A DNA stretch of 64,000 bases, from positions 1,426,001 to 1,490,000 of the forward strand of contig NC_135027.1 of assembly GCF_051020955.1 (NCBI RefSeq), given 5' to 3'. A program made the translations under genes and the position numbers. Positions 22,401-34,029 of the stretch are shown piece by piece. Each line of letters starts with the position of its first letter. Position 1 is the first letter of the stretch. The DNA is from Megalopta genalis (taxonomy: Eukaryota > Arthropoda > Insecta > Hymenoptera > Halictidae). Under the pieces are notes generated by a model. The model saw nothing but the letters and a program-made list of their open reading frames with translations. It searched no databases and had not been told where the DNA came from.

Positions 22401-23559
22401 CACGATTCTAATTAAAGTCATCCCCGATGGAGATGTCCTAGATCAGAGCTTTCTTGGACCTAGGAAAAATTAGTCGCGGCTCGTTCGAGTTGGCTCGGCG
22501 CTGGTCTCGTATCGTGGACAATTTGTTTCGAGGCTCGCGAACCTTCCTTTCAAGGTCGCAGCCTACAGAAGCGTACTCCAGCGCCTTGGAGAGCGTCTGA
22601 AACGCTTTCAGCCGGCGTAGAACAGATGTTCCGGAAGCTCGCGGAATAACAGTGAATTCTCTGTTATTTCGACGTCTACCTCTCGTTGTCATTAATGCGT
22701 CTGTGTTTGTATTACGTTCCCACCCGCACCCGTTGGAAAGACTTCTCCGGGGTGTCGGCAGTTTTCGATTGCACGGGGCTGTCCCTCTCCCTCTCTCTCT
22801 CTCTCTCGTCCCCTCTCGCTCCCTCTGCGTCTGTTTGCCTATAATATACTTCGGGATCATTCCTCTGTCCGGGCCTTCATTTTTCTACCCGGCATCTCTC
22901 GAGTACACCCTCGTCTCGGCCCCTAACCCGCTTCAACCCTTCCTCTCTCCCTTTAACCGATCGCTTTCTCGTGCCCGGATCTCCGTCTCTCTCCGGTCCT
23001 CTCTCCCTTTCTCTCTCTCTCTCTCCCTTTGCGGCCGTTCCCCGGCAATTTCTCTCTCGTCTCGACCTTCCTTTCGCTCTCGTTCCTTAGCTACCCCGCC
23101 TCTCACCTTCGCTCGATTTCCCTTTCACCCCCAACCTCCGCGAGATGGCGCACCATCTCGCTGTTTAACCCGGCGCAGCCGAGTGCCGGCGACCTCGCGT
23201 TCCTTCCACCCAGCGCCGCCACCCCCGTGTTTGCCGGGCGTTTGTCACCGTCGCGAACAAAGTCTCGCCGATATATACCCTCCTTTCACCCCCGGGAACT
23301 TTCTCCTTGCGCCCGCGAACGCCGACCTGCCGCGATCTATTTCGCGCCGCCACGCGACTACTTCACTTTCCTCGTCCGCTTCTGCGTTCGCCCCCGACCG
23401 TCGCTCCGAGCGATCGCAGTCTTACCTATCCCAGTAATTAGATTGCTTCTTTATAGCCACCCATCGCATTAATTTCATCGATTTCCGTCGACCGGCTCGT
23501 CGTATCCCGCCGAACTTCGTCGACCGATGCCTGAAAACTCTGTCTCTTTATTCTTCGAA
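22401..23559. other. Unique DNA with long pyrimidine-rich patches
   Basis: CT-rich tracts at about 22780-22830 and 22970-23100, with GC-rich DNA between. A 261-codon open frame (22652-23437) is Leu/Ser/Pro/Arg-rich because of the pyrimidine bias and is not credible as a gene. Confidence 0.5.
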
Positions 23560-23561
23560 TA

Positions 23562-23776
23562 CAGCGAATTCTTCCTAATCGGTGCACAGATTGCGCACAA
23601 GAATAGACAATTTGTGAAGTAGAGATACGATTATTAATGCTATGAGACTCGTTTTTATAGTTACCGATCCTCAATCACCATAAAAACGAAGCGCAAGGCT
23701 CGAATAATCGTATCTCCTCTTCCAAAATTCTCCATTTTTGTGCGCGATCCGAGCGTCGATCTCGGCGAATTTACCG
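23562..23776. mobile_element. CAGTAAATTCTCCC-family hairpin MITE, copy at 23.6 kb
   Basis: A 215-bp element with ends CAGCGAATTCTTCC and GGCGAATTTACCG (inverted) and TA on both sides (23560-23561, 23777-23778). The interior is a hairpin: GACAATTTGTGAAGTAGAGA and the complementary CTCCTCTTCCAAAATTCTCC around a loop. The family also occurs at 30768, 46195, 54128 and 57816, and inside the element at 2399. Confidence 0.85.
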
Positions 23777-23778
23777 TA

Positions 23779-26658
23779 CATTTCTGGTTGCAGAACGAAC
23801 TCCAGGCACCCTCTCAGCGCCGCGACGAAGTACAGTCGCGATTCCCGAGAATTTTGATAACGACACGATCAAAGTTTCGCCGTATAGCGAGACGCGGCGG
23901 AGCGCTCGATGTTCTTTATAGGGGTTGCTTTCGCCGGGAGGGGACCAGCGCGTCCTGGACCTGCAACTTCGACTCGTTCTATCGATGTGAATAATACATA
24001 CCATTACGACGGACAGGATTGCCTTGGTTTCTTCTCCCCGGGAATCGCGGGACACATATTGTTACGATTTCGGCGGACTCGTTCCGGACGAGAACTTCTT
24101 CACGCAAAATAGACTCTTACGGTGCTCCGCTTCGTTCCCCGCCGCCCGCACAGCACCATAGTCCCGTCGAATTGATTACTTCCTGCGTCCCCGTAACCGG
24201 GCTCCGTGGCAGCAGATGTCCGGAGACATAATAACACCATATTTCCATCGACCCCTCGGAGAAACGGAACTGATTCGTACGCTTGCATCGATCGAAAATA
24301 TTATTCGAGCCGAATTTAACCCTTTGCCGGCAGCTGGGGTGCTCCGGAAACCCCGCCGATGTTGCGATTTCAATCAATTTTTGTATTCGACGTTTGTATT
24401 GACATAATTTTTGCTTATTCTTGATCCGCGCGCTGTCGCCGAAGATAGGATTCCGATCGAATGCTCTTGAAATTTCTTCGCGAAAATCTCGGCTCTGAAA
24501 AAAACTTTAATATCGAGCCAGTGACGATCAAGAGCCCCCGCGATGTCCTAAATATTTTCCGTTGGAAAGATAAAGAATAACTGTTGTCCTGCGGCGCGAC
24601 GAGAAAAGGGCGTGTCCCGGGGCAAAAAATGACAGAATAAATACGCTATGCAAGATTAACGCGTTCGTCGCGGCATTTTCTTCGCCGGGCTGCTAATAAA
24701 TTCTCTAAGAGCCCGATACAGTCCTCCTCAGCGCCCGCCAAAGTGCTTCTCATTCGTTCCCAGCCAAGCAAACAGCTCCGCCAAGGAGGTGCTCGTTTTT
24801 GCAAAATTTCCCGGGCACCCAATTTGCATAAATAACCGAAAACGCCGGCTGCTACGGAGCGGCGAGACGAGTGTCTCTCGTGGAGCCACGGGCGTCTCGA
24901 TCTTCATTAGATCTTAATCAGTGACTTCGTTAGGCGTCAAAGCAGCCGTGCCACCCCTCGCCACCCTTTCCAATACTTCCTCCACCGAGCCACGGTAGCT
25001 GCTCTAATATTAAATTCGCCACGGCAAACCCATTGTCTTGTTTTCCTCGCTGCGATGCAAAACCTGCCGGAGATGTTTAAAAAATCATTACACCACGGAA
25101 CATAATTACTGCGATTTGGAAATTCATTGGTTCGTACAGATGACAGCTGGCGGTGTAATGATTTTTATTAAATCTACGAGCATAGCATTTTTATGGGAAA
25201 ATTTTAAATAATTGAATATTAGAAATGTATTTTAGAAATTATTATAATGAAATTTGAGAACACTAAATTACCGATGCTTCTCTTTTGTTAATTTATATTT
25301 TATAGATAGATATTTGATAGATAGACTACGGATATTATGCTTTATTTATGATAAAATTTGGTTGTTGCAATTTAAAATATAAAAGAGATTGACAGAATTT
25401 TAAAATGCCAATGTCTTATTTTTAGTTAATTAATGTGATCATAGAAAGAATTTACTCGCTATTTAGTTTCTATTTCTTGCAACTAATGCAGACAATTTTG
25501 ATTTTGCATAAATCTCCTCAGTCTAATAATATACTATCAGAGAAATTAACATGTGTATTTGATAATTGTATAATTTGAACAATTAAAAACGGAAATGATA
25601 TCGATTAAAAAAGTCAAGTTGTGGTTAATAAAGAATCAATTAAAAATTCTGAGAAATGCAATGACACAAAAAATTGTTATACCTCTCTCATGTAAGCTTT
25701 CAAGCTTCGACTTAAACTAATAAAAAAGAAATCCAGTGAAACATTAAATTAAATACGATTCATTAACATTAAATCAACCCTAGAAAAAATTCACTTAAAC
25801 CGTTTATGCTTTAAATTCATCGAAACAGATTTTCGAACAAGCGAAAGAATTTTCTCCGGACACGGAACAAAGGAAGCACGATTAACGGCACTGGGTATTT
25901 TTGCAATAGCCACGCATTCGTGTTCGATCATAAATCGACCTGCTTGTTCCAAGACTTTAAGCAGAGAGCGTGAACGAGAGCGGGTCCCGCGGCACAATCA
26001 CGGATTTAATGTCTATCAAAAAAGCTAGAATGAGAGGAGAGAACGGGCCTCACGACGGCGGGCGGAAGACGTTCCTTTCGCCCCGTTATTTCCCGCCCCT
26101 CCCCTGGGACACCGGGGGTACAATTTCGCCGGCGAATCCACGGGACGCCATTTGTCTCGTGAATTAAGTTTACTCTCTTCTTTTCCCATATTCAACGACG
26201 CCGCCGCCGCCGCGCCGTCCGCTTCAACCCCGTCGCGCCTCCTTTGACAGCCGAAGGGATGAGAGGCGGGCGGAGTCGACGCGTTTGGCAGAGGGCGAAC
26301 AGAGACGAATTGATATCGGCCGCTTTTTCCGAGGCCGCCCGAATCGCTTTTTCCCGTGGAGTCAGTCGAACGAACGAATTATCTTTCCGAATCGTTAATC
26401 TCTCGCCCTGGAACGAGACGACCCACCGAGACAGCTCTCCGCCCTCCCCGCCCGCCTGTTCCCTTCTTCGCGGATAAAAATGTCGCGGCCAACCCCGCTG
26501 TCTAATTATTTCGTGCGACGGGCTACCAGCTCCTTCGACGACCTGTCAATAGCGTTTTCATCTTTGTGGCGGCTACCTCCAGACCCGCCAGCAGATGGCT
26601 CCTCTTCCCGCAAGCAACCGATCCGCCTCGATTCGTATATATTCCTACCGATATCCCA
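23779..26658. other. Unique DNA, no gene recognised
   Basis: GC-rich to about 25030, AT-rich at 25080-25800, then GC-rich again. A single piggyBac-like terminus (TTAACCCTTTGCCGGC) sits at about 24317 without a visible partner. No coding or RNA gene recognised. Confidence 0.45.
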
Positions 26659-27015
26659 ACGTCTAAGGCAAGGGCCCGCTAGGATAGCCTTACTGATGAG
26701 TCCTTTCGCAAGTAGGTTTTTTGTCGAGAACTTTTCCTACAAAATAAGATAATTACCAAACTTAACACCAAATATGATCTAAACATACAACGCATCCGAT
26801 AAGCAATCTTGTAAAAGATTGCATCAATCACGACTGAACAGTAGGTTAAGCTTGTTAAGTTAAGCAGGGACTACCCAACGGAACATTTCTACCAAGTATT
26901 ATTATAAGTCTAGTGATAAACTGTATTTGTAATAGTATATTTTTGTTAATCATATTAATAAATTTTATTCAAAAAGAAAAAGGATGAGTCCTCTAGCGGG
27001 CCCCGGACGAAACGT
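26659..27015 (+). ncRNA. Type III hammerhead ribozyme, split by a retroposon
   Basis: All parts of a hammerhead self-cleaving RNA are present on the plus strand, in order. Stem III 5' strand ACGT is 26659-26662. The cleavage-site C17 (in GTC) is 26663. Stem I TAAGGC/GCCTTA is 26664-26669 with 26687-26692 (six perfect pairs). The core CTGATGA is 26693-26699. Stem II GTCC starts at 26700. After the insert, GTCC repeats at 26988-26991, then loop 2 (26992-27004), GGAC (27005-27008), the GAA core (27009-27011), and stem III 3' strand ACGT (27012-27015). Without the insert and one target duplication the motif is 69 nt and every conserved core base is right. The GUC site followed by a closed stem I defines type III order. 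Interruption of stem II should abolish or strongly reduce cleavage today. Activity was not tested. Confidence 0.88.
26705..26982 (+). mobile_element. Retroposon inserted in the hammerhead (10-bp target duplication)
   Basis: The 278-bp insert lies between exact direct repeats GATGAGTCCT at 26695-26704 and 26983-26992. It ends in an A-rich tail (AAAAAGAAAAAG from 26971), preceded by AATAAA at 26957-26962. Direct repeats of this length plus a polyadenylation-like end indicate target-primed retroposition of an RNA in plus orientation. The body carries small hairpins (GCAATCTTGTAAAAGATTGC near 26802; GTAGG and CCTAC at 26712-26741) but no recognisable tRNA-type promoter boxes or reading frame. It could be a SINE, a 5'-truncated LINE end or a processed transcript. 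Confidence 0.8.
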
Positions 27016-27212
27016 CATCCCCTCTCCTTTTCTCTCTCTAACAACAGTCAGACATAAAACCGCCAAATCTTTAATAGTAAAATGCTTTTTTTTAAAAGAT
27101 AAATGCTTGTGACGTTTCTTGGTCTCGATCCGTTGTTCCGTGGAAAATAATTGCGGTTTTATTTCTGTTCTTGGTAATTTGAACGAGTTGAACGAATACA
27201 ATAGCATTTTAA

Positions 27213-27533
27213 CGCTATGCCGTCCGGTAACAGCAGGCTGGTGCCAAGCAAAAACCATCTGTTGTATACCGGTGGTACAACTTTGGTGGCATTTTAAAAA
27301 ACTGAAATAACATTTGATCTATATTTCTTGGGTGTTAAAAGGCAGCAAACTAACTATGGCATTGTGCTTATTTAACTAAGAATTAAGTACGAAAATTCTT
27401 GGATGACATAGCTTCATTTTAGGAATTTATATTACCGCCATCTTCGAAATAGTTTTTAAAATCTAAAATTTCCGAGCTATTACGCCGGCGTCAAACGAAA
27501 GAATCATATCTAATATCTGCGGACGGCATAGTG
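27213..27533. mobile_element. piggyBac-like MITE, CRCTATGCCGTCCG ends
   Basis: TTAA at 27209-27212 and 27534-27537 flanks the 14-bp ends CGCTATGCCGTCCG and, inverted, CACTATGCCGTCCG (one mismatch). The 321-bp interior has no coding frame. A TTAA target with C-starting ends fits non-autonomous piggyBac-superfamily elements. Confidence 0.8.
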
Positions 27534-27537
27534 TTAA

Positions 27538-28514
27538 ATTCTTTTTATACCTTATAAATCTATTATATTTATTATATTTTTTATATCTGCTGTGATTGCT
27601 ATTAATATGATCCAATGAATAATGAATAAATAACCATAGCCCTTCCCATTATTTAAATATCTTGATCGTTTACTTTAACTTCAATTTTGTCTTTTATATT
27701 ACTGTATCATCCCCTTTCTTTTTCCTTTGCTTCTTTTCGATATGCTACTGTCATCAAATCAACAATGAGATAAATATTATCATTATAATTATTATTACAA
27801 TGAAATAAAAACGTTCAAGAAAACAATAATATTCTCGATTCGTTCGAACTGGAATTCGCGAAATGTTCGAACAGAAAATCGATCTTTCGACTAACACCTT
27901 TAAACAGAACAAATCAACAAAGATAAAATCGAGGAAGTACATTTCTGGATTTTTCACGCAGACAATAAGAAACAGCGTCGTTGATCGAGTACAGAAAGAT
28001 CGCAGATTAAGCACGGAGCTGATCAATAACCGATTCGTTGTCGACGAGTTCGCAATCGCGAACGGTGACAATTATGAACAAAAACAGCCGGCGGACGGGC
28101 CGAGCAACGAGAAAGTAATTTCCCGGCGGTGCTTCGTTGCTCGTTAACCCATTAACGCATCGATCACACTTCGTTCCGAAGACACTCGCTCGGAGAAGTT
28201 ACGCGACTCGACGGCCAATTTTTATCTGCCCCCGCTGAGCCGGGGGCAGCCGGCTTCTGCGTTTGTTTTTTTATTATCCGGCCCGGGATGCGGGGGGGGG
28301 GGGGGGGAGAACGCTCGACGAAACAAAGAAGTATCGTAAAACCGGCCGTAAAGGTACTGCAGATAAAACGTAGCTGCAGCAGCTGTATACCGGGGGCCGT
28401 GTATTCGCGATACTCCGAGCAGGAAAATAAAGAAGTTCGTTGCGCGATAGAATGTACACCGGCATGTTTGAAAACGGAAATAAAGAAAAACGAAGAACGA
28501 GGGGAAATGGAGGG
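27538..28514. other. Unique DNA with a G16 run
   Basis: AT-rich to about 27830, then mixed. A run of 16 G at 28292-28307 could form G-quadruplex structures on the plus strand. Nothing else recognised. Confidence 0.5.
28292..28307 (+). repeat. Poly-G run (G16)
   Basis: Sixteen consecutive G. Length may be uncertain because homopolymers are error-prone in assemblies. Confidence 0.9.
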
Positions 28515-28552
28515 TAAAGAGAAAGAAAGAGAGAGAGAGAGAGAGTGAGAGC
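28515..28552. repeat. (GA)n microsatellite
   Basis: GA-rich tract with a perfect run at its right end. Confidence 0.9.
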
Positions 28553-29459
28553 GTAGTTCGGAGGGAAGGAGAACGGCCAGGGAAAATTTCAAGTCGTCGG
28601 AAACCGCCCCCGGTCTCATCCGAGGTCCGCGCGCGCGGTTTTCATCTCGCACTTGTCATGAATATTTTAATAATATTTACTTGTCCCGGCGCGCAATAAC
28701 AATCCCACCCACGGATTCATATCTGCGATGTTTGCGCGGACAGAGTTTTCCTAATATATTTGCCGGAGATTCGCCCCGGCCTGACCACCGACGTCTGCAT
28801 CTACTTTGCGGACGATGAAAACCGCACTAAACCCACCCACTGAATTCAATTTGAATCGGATTGAATTAGAGTTTCGTAAACAGAGATTCTCTTTACGCTC
28901 GTCCGGAGCCACTCCGTGCGATACGAATCTTGGCTGGGGCTTCGTCCTTAATTGGCGTAACCCTTTCTGATATCATTTTCCACCTTCGAACAAGGATTTT
29001 ATTCGCGAATTTGATTAACAAGCATTTTATTCGCGAACTTTTTAGACGGTGGACATTTAACAGAATCTCACATTTGGGCTAAATACTAGATGAGTTTGTT
29101 AGTCAATCTGGAGATATATTATATCATATTGTTTTTTTTTTTTGGATTGTATCATAAAATAGGTACTCTCTAACCACAGGTTTGAAATAGCCTATATTAT
29201 ACGTAATCCATATTAGTCTACAATGTTATACATTTTTCTAAATGTCATTAAATTGTAAAAACGAAATAGATGTTAAAAGAAAATTGATTACATAAAACAA
29301 AACGAAAAATCTAGAGATTCTACAAGCTAATTCACGATTAACCTCTTTAAATTAAAATAAAGTAATTAATAGACTGCGAATTTTATGCAATTGAAAAATA
29401 TTCAAATAATTGAACGATATCGATACGCTAGTTTCAACCAGCTAAAATTATTACAGGAA
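28553..29459. other. Unique DNA, no gene recognised
   Basis: GC-rich then AT-rich sequence with a T12 run at 29132-29143. Nothing recognised. Confidence 0.45.
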
Positions 29460-29645
29460 CAATAATTAAACTGTAATTAAAACTATAATTAAAACTATAT
29501 TAAAACTATATTAAAACTATATTAAAACTATATTAAAACTGTATTAAAACTATAATTAAAACTATAATTAAAATTATATTAAAACTATATTAAAACTATA
29601 TTAAAACTATATTAAAACTACATTAAAACTATATTAAAGCAATAC
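29460..29645. repeat. 11-bp minisatellite (TATTAAAACTA)
   Basis: About 16 units of TATTAAAACTA with occasional AATTAAAACTA variants. Confidence 0.95.
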
Positions 29646-30765
29646 TAAAACTACAATCAAAAAATTATATAATCAAACAATAATTATACTATATTACACC
29701 ATATATTAAATTACATGCACTTCTACGTTTTAAAAATCGAACTGCAAGACTGGAAAATGAAGGACGATTTTCACCGGGACGCTTAAGCGAAGAAAACATT
29801 CGCAGCTCCGTCTCATTCGACGTCGACGTTAACTATGGTCTCGACGGTCGCGTATCCCGCGGGAGGCCGGCAATAAAAACGTCCGCTCCAGGACTTCAAT
29901 AACTACATCCAGGACGAAGGACGCGAGGCGCAGGCCTCCCTTATCGGTGGCAACGGCCGTTACTGTGTGTGCTCGCCTCTAATCACTTCCAGTGATATTA
30001 ATAAATTGTCCCCGGAGGGGTGTATTTTCTTTCGTTTTCTCCCCGGGGCTCGGCGACGATGTTATTATTGTTTGCTTACCACGGTATAGAGGGAGGCTCT
30101 GCCACGGGAACAGGATCTCCATCGAGAGGAATCCGTGACGAAAGAACGGAGGACTGGGGGGCGTCCCCGACGCCACCCACGCCGCCACCCCTCGGTTTGC
30201 GAATGTATTAAGTCGCCGCGGAAGTTCTGTCCATCGTAACTTCACGAATCTCGTCCTCGATCTGTCTCTCGTATTCTCTGCGCGCATTTCTGAACGTTGC
30301 TGATAATAGTTCGCGAGCGATTTTTAGCATTCGTTCGTCGGCCTTGAGAAAATTCGTGGCGACGGAGGGATGATTCTTGGAACGGCTTTAACGAGGAAGA
30401 ATTTTTCTTTTGATTGAAAATGAAACTTGTTTCTTGTGAGAAATATATTTATCGACTTAGCAAATTCTCTTTAGAATATTCGCGGAACAATTTTATGGAG
30501 ATTTGTTTATCTTTAGCGAGTTGAACAAACCCCTGTGGCTAGGAAAAATATTTGTGCTGCGATATGAAGCTTCCATATAATGCCTGCATTTATCGATTAT
30601 ATCTCCAGACAATTTATGTAACAATTTTAAGGAAAGTGAACATTCTTTTACGGCCAAGAAGAATATTTTCCACGGTGGAACGCTTCTAGATAATTTCCGT
30701 CTCAGTCGTTCTCCAGAAAACATCTTGCAAAATTATTCGAGACTACTAAAAAACGGTCTACCAAT
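29646..30765. other. Unique DNA, no gene recognised
   Basis: Mixed composition. No feature recognised. Confidence 0.45.
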
Positions 30766-30767
30766 TA

Positions 30768-30990
30768 CAGTAAATTATCCCTAATTTTCAATTTTCAATT
30801 TTAAATGAAAATGGACGATTATTATACAATAATATATAACGTACGATTATTCGAGACTCGCGGCTAATTTTTATAGTTGCCGATTGTCGACAATTATAAA
30901 AATATGCAATCCTCGAATAATCGAGTTTCCTCCTCCCAAATTGTCCATTTTCGTTCACAAGCTTAAAAAACAATTGGGCAAAATTTACTG
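30768..30990. mobile_element. CAGTAAATTCTCCC-family hairpin MITE, copy at 30.8 kb
   Basis: Ends CAGTAAATTATCC and GGCAAAATTTACTG with TA at 30766-30767 and 30991-30992. Length is 223 bp. The interior keeps the ACGATTATTCGAG...CTCGAATAATCG hairpin. The left arm has a local AT-rich replacement, so this copy is older. Confidence 0.85.
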
Positions 30991-30992
30991 TA

Positions 30993-33638
30993 TTTAGACG
31001 TCTTCGTCTCTCACAAATCGATTAAAGACTGAAGTTAACCGCGCTGAAATCGTTGCGCGAAAAATATTTTCCAGCGACTCGGAGGAGCGAAAATTCGTCT
31101 CGAACGAGAAACGACTGCGAAGACGCGGCTTACCTTAGCAATTGTCCCGTGTGTTCCGGGAACGATGAGAATCGAGGACCGGCCTTTTCAATTTGCGGTA
31201 CGGAGTCGTCGTCCGCAATATAAATCGCCTACCGATGGCGGCTCGCTGATGGACTGTCTACACGAACGAGCCGCATCGGACAGAACTTCCGCGGCGCCGG
31301 AATACTTCTGCTAGTTTTCGTGGTCGTGGAATAACGTCGACACGATTTACGGCTAGGTTTGCTCGACGTAATAACCGATTTAAGCCCAGCCCCGCACGCC
31401 CTAATCCCGAGTTACGAGGACCCGGACCGACGATTTAGTCAATCGTACCGCCATAATAATGTCGTAATATCGCGTCCTGCAGCACGCCGGAGAGATACGA
31501 CGGTAAGCCAATAATAAACGAGTTTATTGTTCGAAACACCGCCGCTACAACCAGCGGGGGTGGAACCGCGCCGAAAAGGGTTGCGGTCCGTGCTTCCCTG
31601 AAACGATGGCGAACGAAACGAAAGTGAAAGCTTTAAAAATTCGATGAACAACTCTCGGCAGAAGAATCCAACAATTTCGCCGGTTCCTTCGTTTCTAATC
31701 GCGTAAATTGTGCTTCTAATTAAGCGAAGAATAATTAGGTTATTAATTATTGTACTAATTGTTTCGGCTGGGAAAATCAATAGTTATGTTAATTCGATGA
31801 AACTAATCCAAGAGCTTGATCTGTTCGAAAATTAATATGAATACAATGATAATATTGAAGATAAAATTAATATTAATATTGATATAATAATTTAAAATTA
31901 ATAAAATCTTTTATTTGATAGTCCAGATTTGAATTTTGTATTTGATACAAATTTTGTGTCGATAGAATCGTTTTTAATGAAAAATTCGATAATTTCTTAA
32001 ACGAAATTTGGAATTAAATGAAAATAACCGGTTTCGAATTTTCTTTTCCGGAATTATTGAAATTACAAAGCTGTTTTAAGGAAAAATGATCGATTAAAAC
32101 ATAGAAATATATGTACGTACAAATAGATTAAGTTAAATTAAATCGAAATTGCACGAAATCTAAATGAAGTCTTTCTTTGAATTAAAATCTAAATAAATAC
32201 AATCTCAGCGCTCTGATAAGATGAAACAAACCACTTATTTTAACTGTTCGGTGCGCTAAACGTCGACTCAGTTTATCCACGCGCGTAACTACGAGCGAAT
32301 AAAAATATGACCAACCAGTCGGCCGAAATGAATCCAAGTAATCAGAGACCGTGGAAGAGAAAAGCTGATCCCGGCGACGCTCGTACGGTCTCTGCCGAGC
32401 CAAAATAAGCTGATAGGCGAGTTTCGGAAGCGAGGAGTCGCGCGCGGATCGGCTCGAATCCGAGGGTCGAGATCGTTCTTCCGTGCGTGGCTTTCGTGTT
32501 CCAAGGGCCCCGGTAATTGGGTGATCGGCAAGGAAGGGTTATAATCACTTTAGTTTCGCTGCGATCGGTGTTTGCGCGGCCCGCTGCCGAGTGTCTAGCT
32601 CGCGTGGCCCGCGATAAACTTTCCCTTAGCGGGCGGATTAAAGCTCGTAGTCGGGGAAGGGAACGAAGACCATTATTAGATCTATGTTTGGAGCGTTCGC
32701 GTGGCTCTCCCGTGGTTTACGATATATTTAACCACGGGCCTACGCGAGATCGTTCACCGCTAATTGCTTCTGCGCCGGCTCCTACGGCGGGGGGAGGGGG
32801 CTCCGCCGCGTTCCCGGTTCGTTCCCGTTCGTTCCCGGTCGTCGTCCGCGGGCACGAACTCTCGTAAAACCCCGGTGAACCCGGCACGAGGACAAGCCCC
32901 GCGATAAAAATTCGCCTTGTCGAAGGGGAGGCGGGGCACGCGTTCCGCGCCCCCGCCACGATAATGGCCACTAAAATTGAGGTAAACGCTCGCGGGACGT
33001 GGCCCCGCTAATTGCCCTCGTAAATCCCTACTTTTCCAAGATCTAGCCGGCCTCTCTAAACCGTCTGGGAAAAGTTTCGCTGATCGACTTTACCGGCAGC
33101 TGCGGTTTTCAACTCGCGCCCTCCCCCCACCTCTTTGTTGCCGCTGCATCGTTAACCGTCGCGATTTATCGGCCGCGTTAATTGGCCGCCGCGACGCGAA
33201 TAACGCTGCAATTTCGTGTCGGCCGCTGTCCTTCCCGCTCTCTCTTGTTCCGCTTTCATTCGTTTCCTGAGCGATTCATTTATACTCTCGGCCCAACGAG
33301 ACTGGCCGCCCCGGACGTAAACAAATACGCAGGTTCGAACGCGTGGGCAGAACAGGTTCACTGTTTTAACATCGCCGCGCGGCTATTCGGGCTGTTTGAA
33401 CAACAATAAAATTACAGAAGGAGCTGTAAACAGTGAATCACGCGAACACTTTGTTTTCCTTCGCTGACTCGGTCTCGTTCGCCAGGGTACGGTCTTGTTT
33501 AGTACGTTCGCCGCGCGGATTATTTAGTTTGCCGTTTATAATTCGTTTGCCGTGCTGTTTGTTTATTCTCCCTTGTTCTCCTAATGACAGTTTATATAGA
33601 ATATCTGGGCACGGTAGAACCTCGGTGTTGTTCGGTCC
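30993..33638. other. Unique DNA, no gene recognised
   Basis: GC-rich blocks (31080-31470, 32250-33400) separated by AT-rich DNA at 31700-32200. No exon-like frame, RNA gene or repeat recognised. Confidence 0.45.
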
Positions 33639-33772
33639 TTCGATATTATTATTAATATTTCGATAATATAATATAATTCGATATTATTATTAATATTTCG
33701 ATAATATAATATAATTCGATATTATTATTAATATTTCGATAATATAATATAATTCGATATTATTATTATTCG
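33639..33772. repeat. 38-bp minisatellite
   Basis: Units starting TTCGATATTATTATTAATAT recur at 33639, 33677, 33715 and 33753 with a constant 38-bp period. They are almost identical, so the expansion is recent. A last partial unit fades into ATTATTATTCG. Confidence 0.95.
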
Positions 33773-34029
33773 TCTATTATTTAACGCTGGATTTGCGAGA
33801 CCCGTGAAAATGATTAATTTACGATTATTCATATCGTAAAGATACGTATACTTTACTTGTGGCAAATGTTATAATAATACTTGTTAAAAATCGGGTTAAA
33901 TGTCTTATTGTTAAAATCTAGTGTTAAAGACTATTTACTTTTAATAAGCTCGATCAAAGGCGAATCATATATCACACTATTTATTGTATAACTCAATAAA
34001 AATGGCATCTGGCATTTTGAATAAGTAAT
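33773..34029. other. Unique AT-rich DNA
   Basis: No feature recognised. Confidence 0.4.

Noticed and set aside
22652..23437. 261-codon open frame
   Set aside because: Pyrimidine-rich DNA gives a Ser/Pro/Leu/Arg sequence without domains.
27019..27050. Possible 3' splice site (pyrimidine tract, CTAAC, ACAG) just after the hammerhead
   Set aside because: The branch-like CTAAC lies directly next to the AG, not upstream of the pyrimidine tract, and no exon-like sequence follows.
32440..32470. tRNA B-box-like word (GGCTCGAATCC)
   Set aside because: No matching A box, anticodon arm or acceptor stem around it on either strand.
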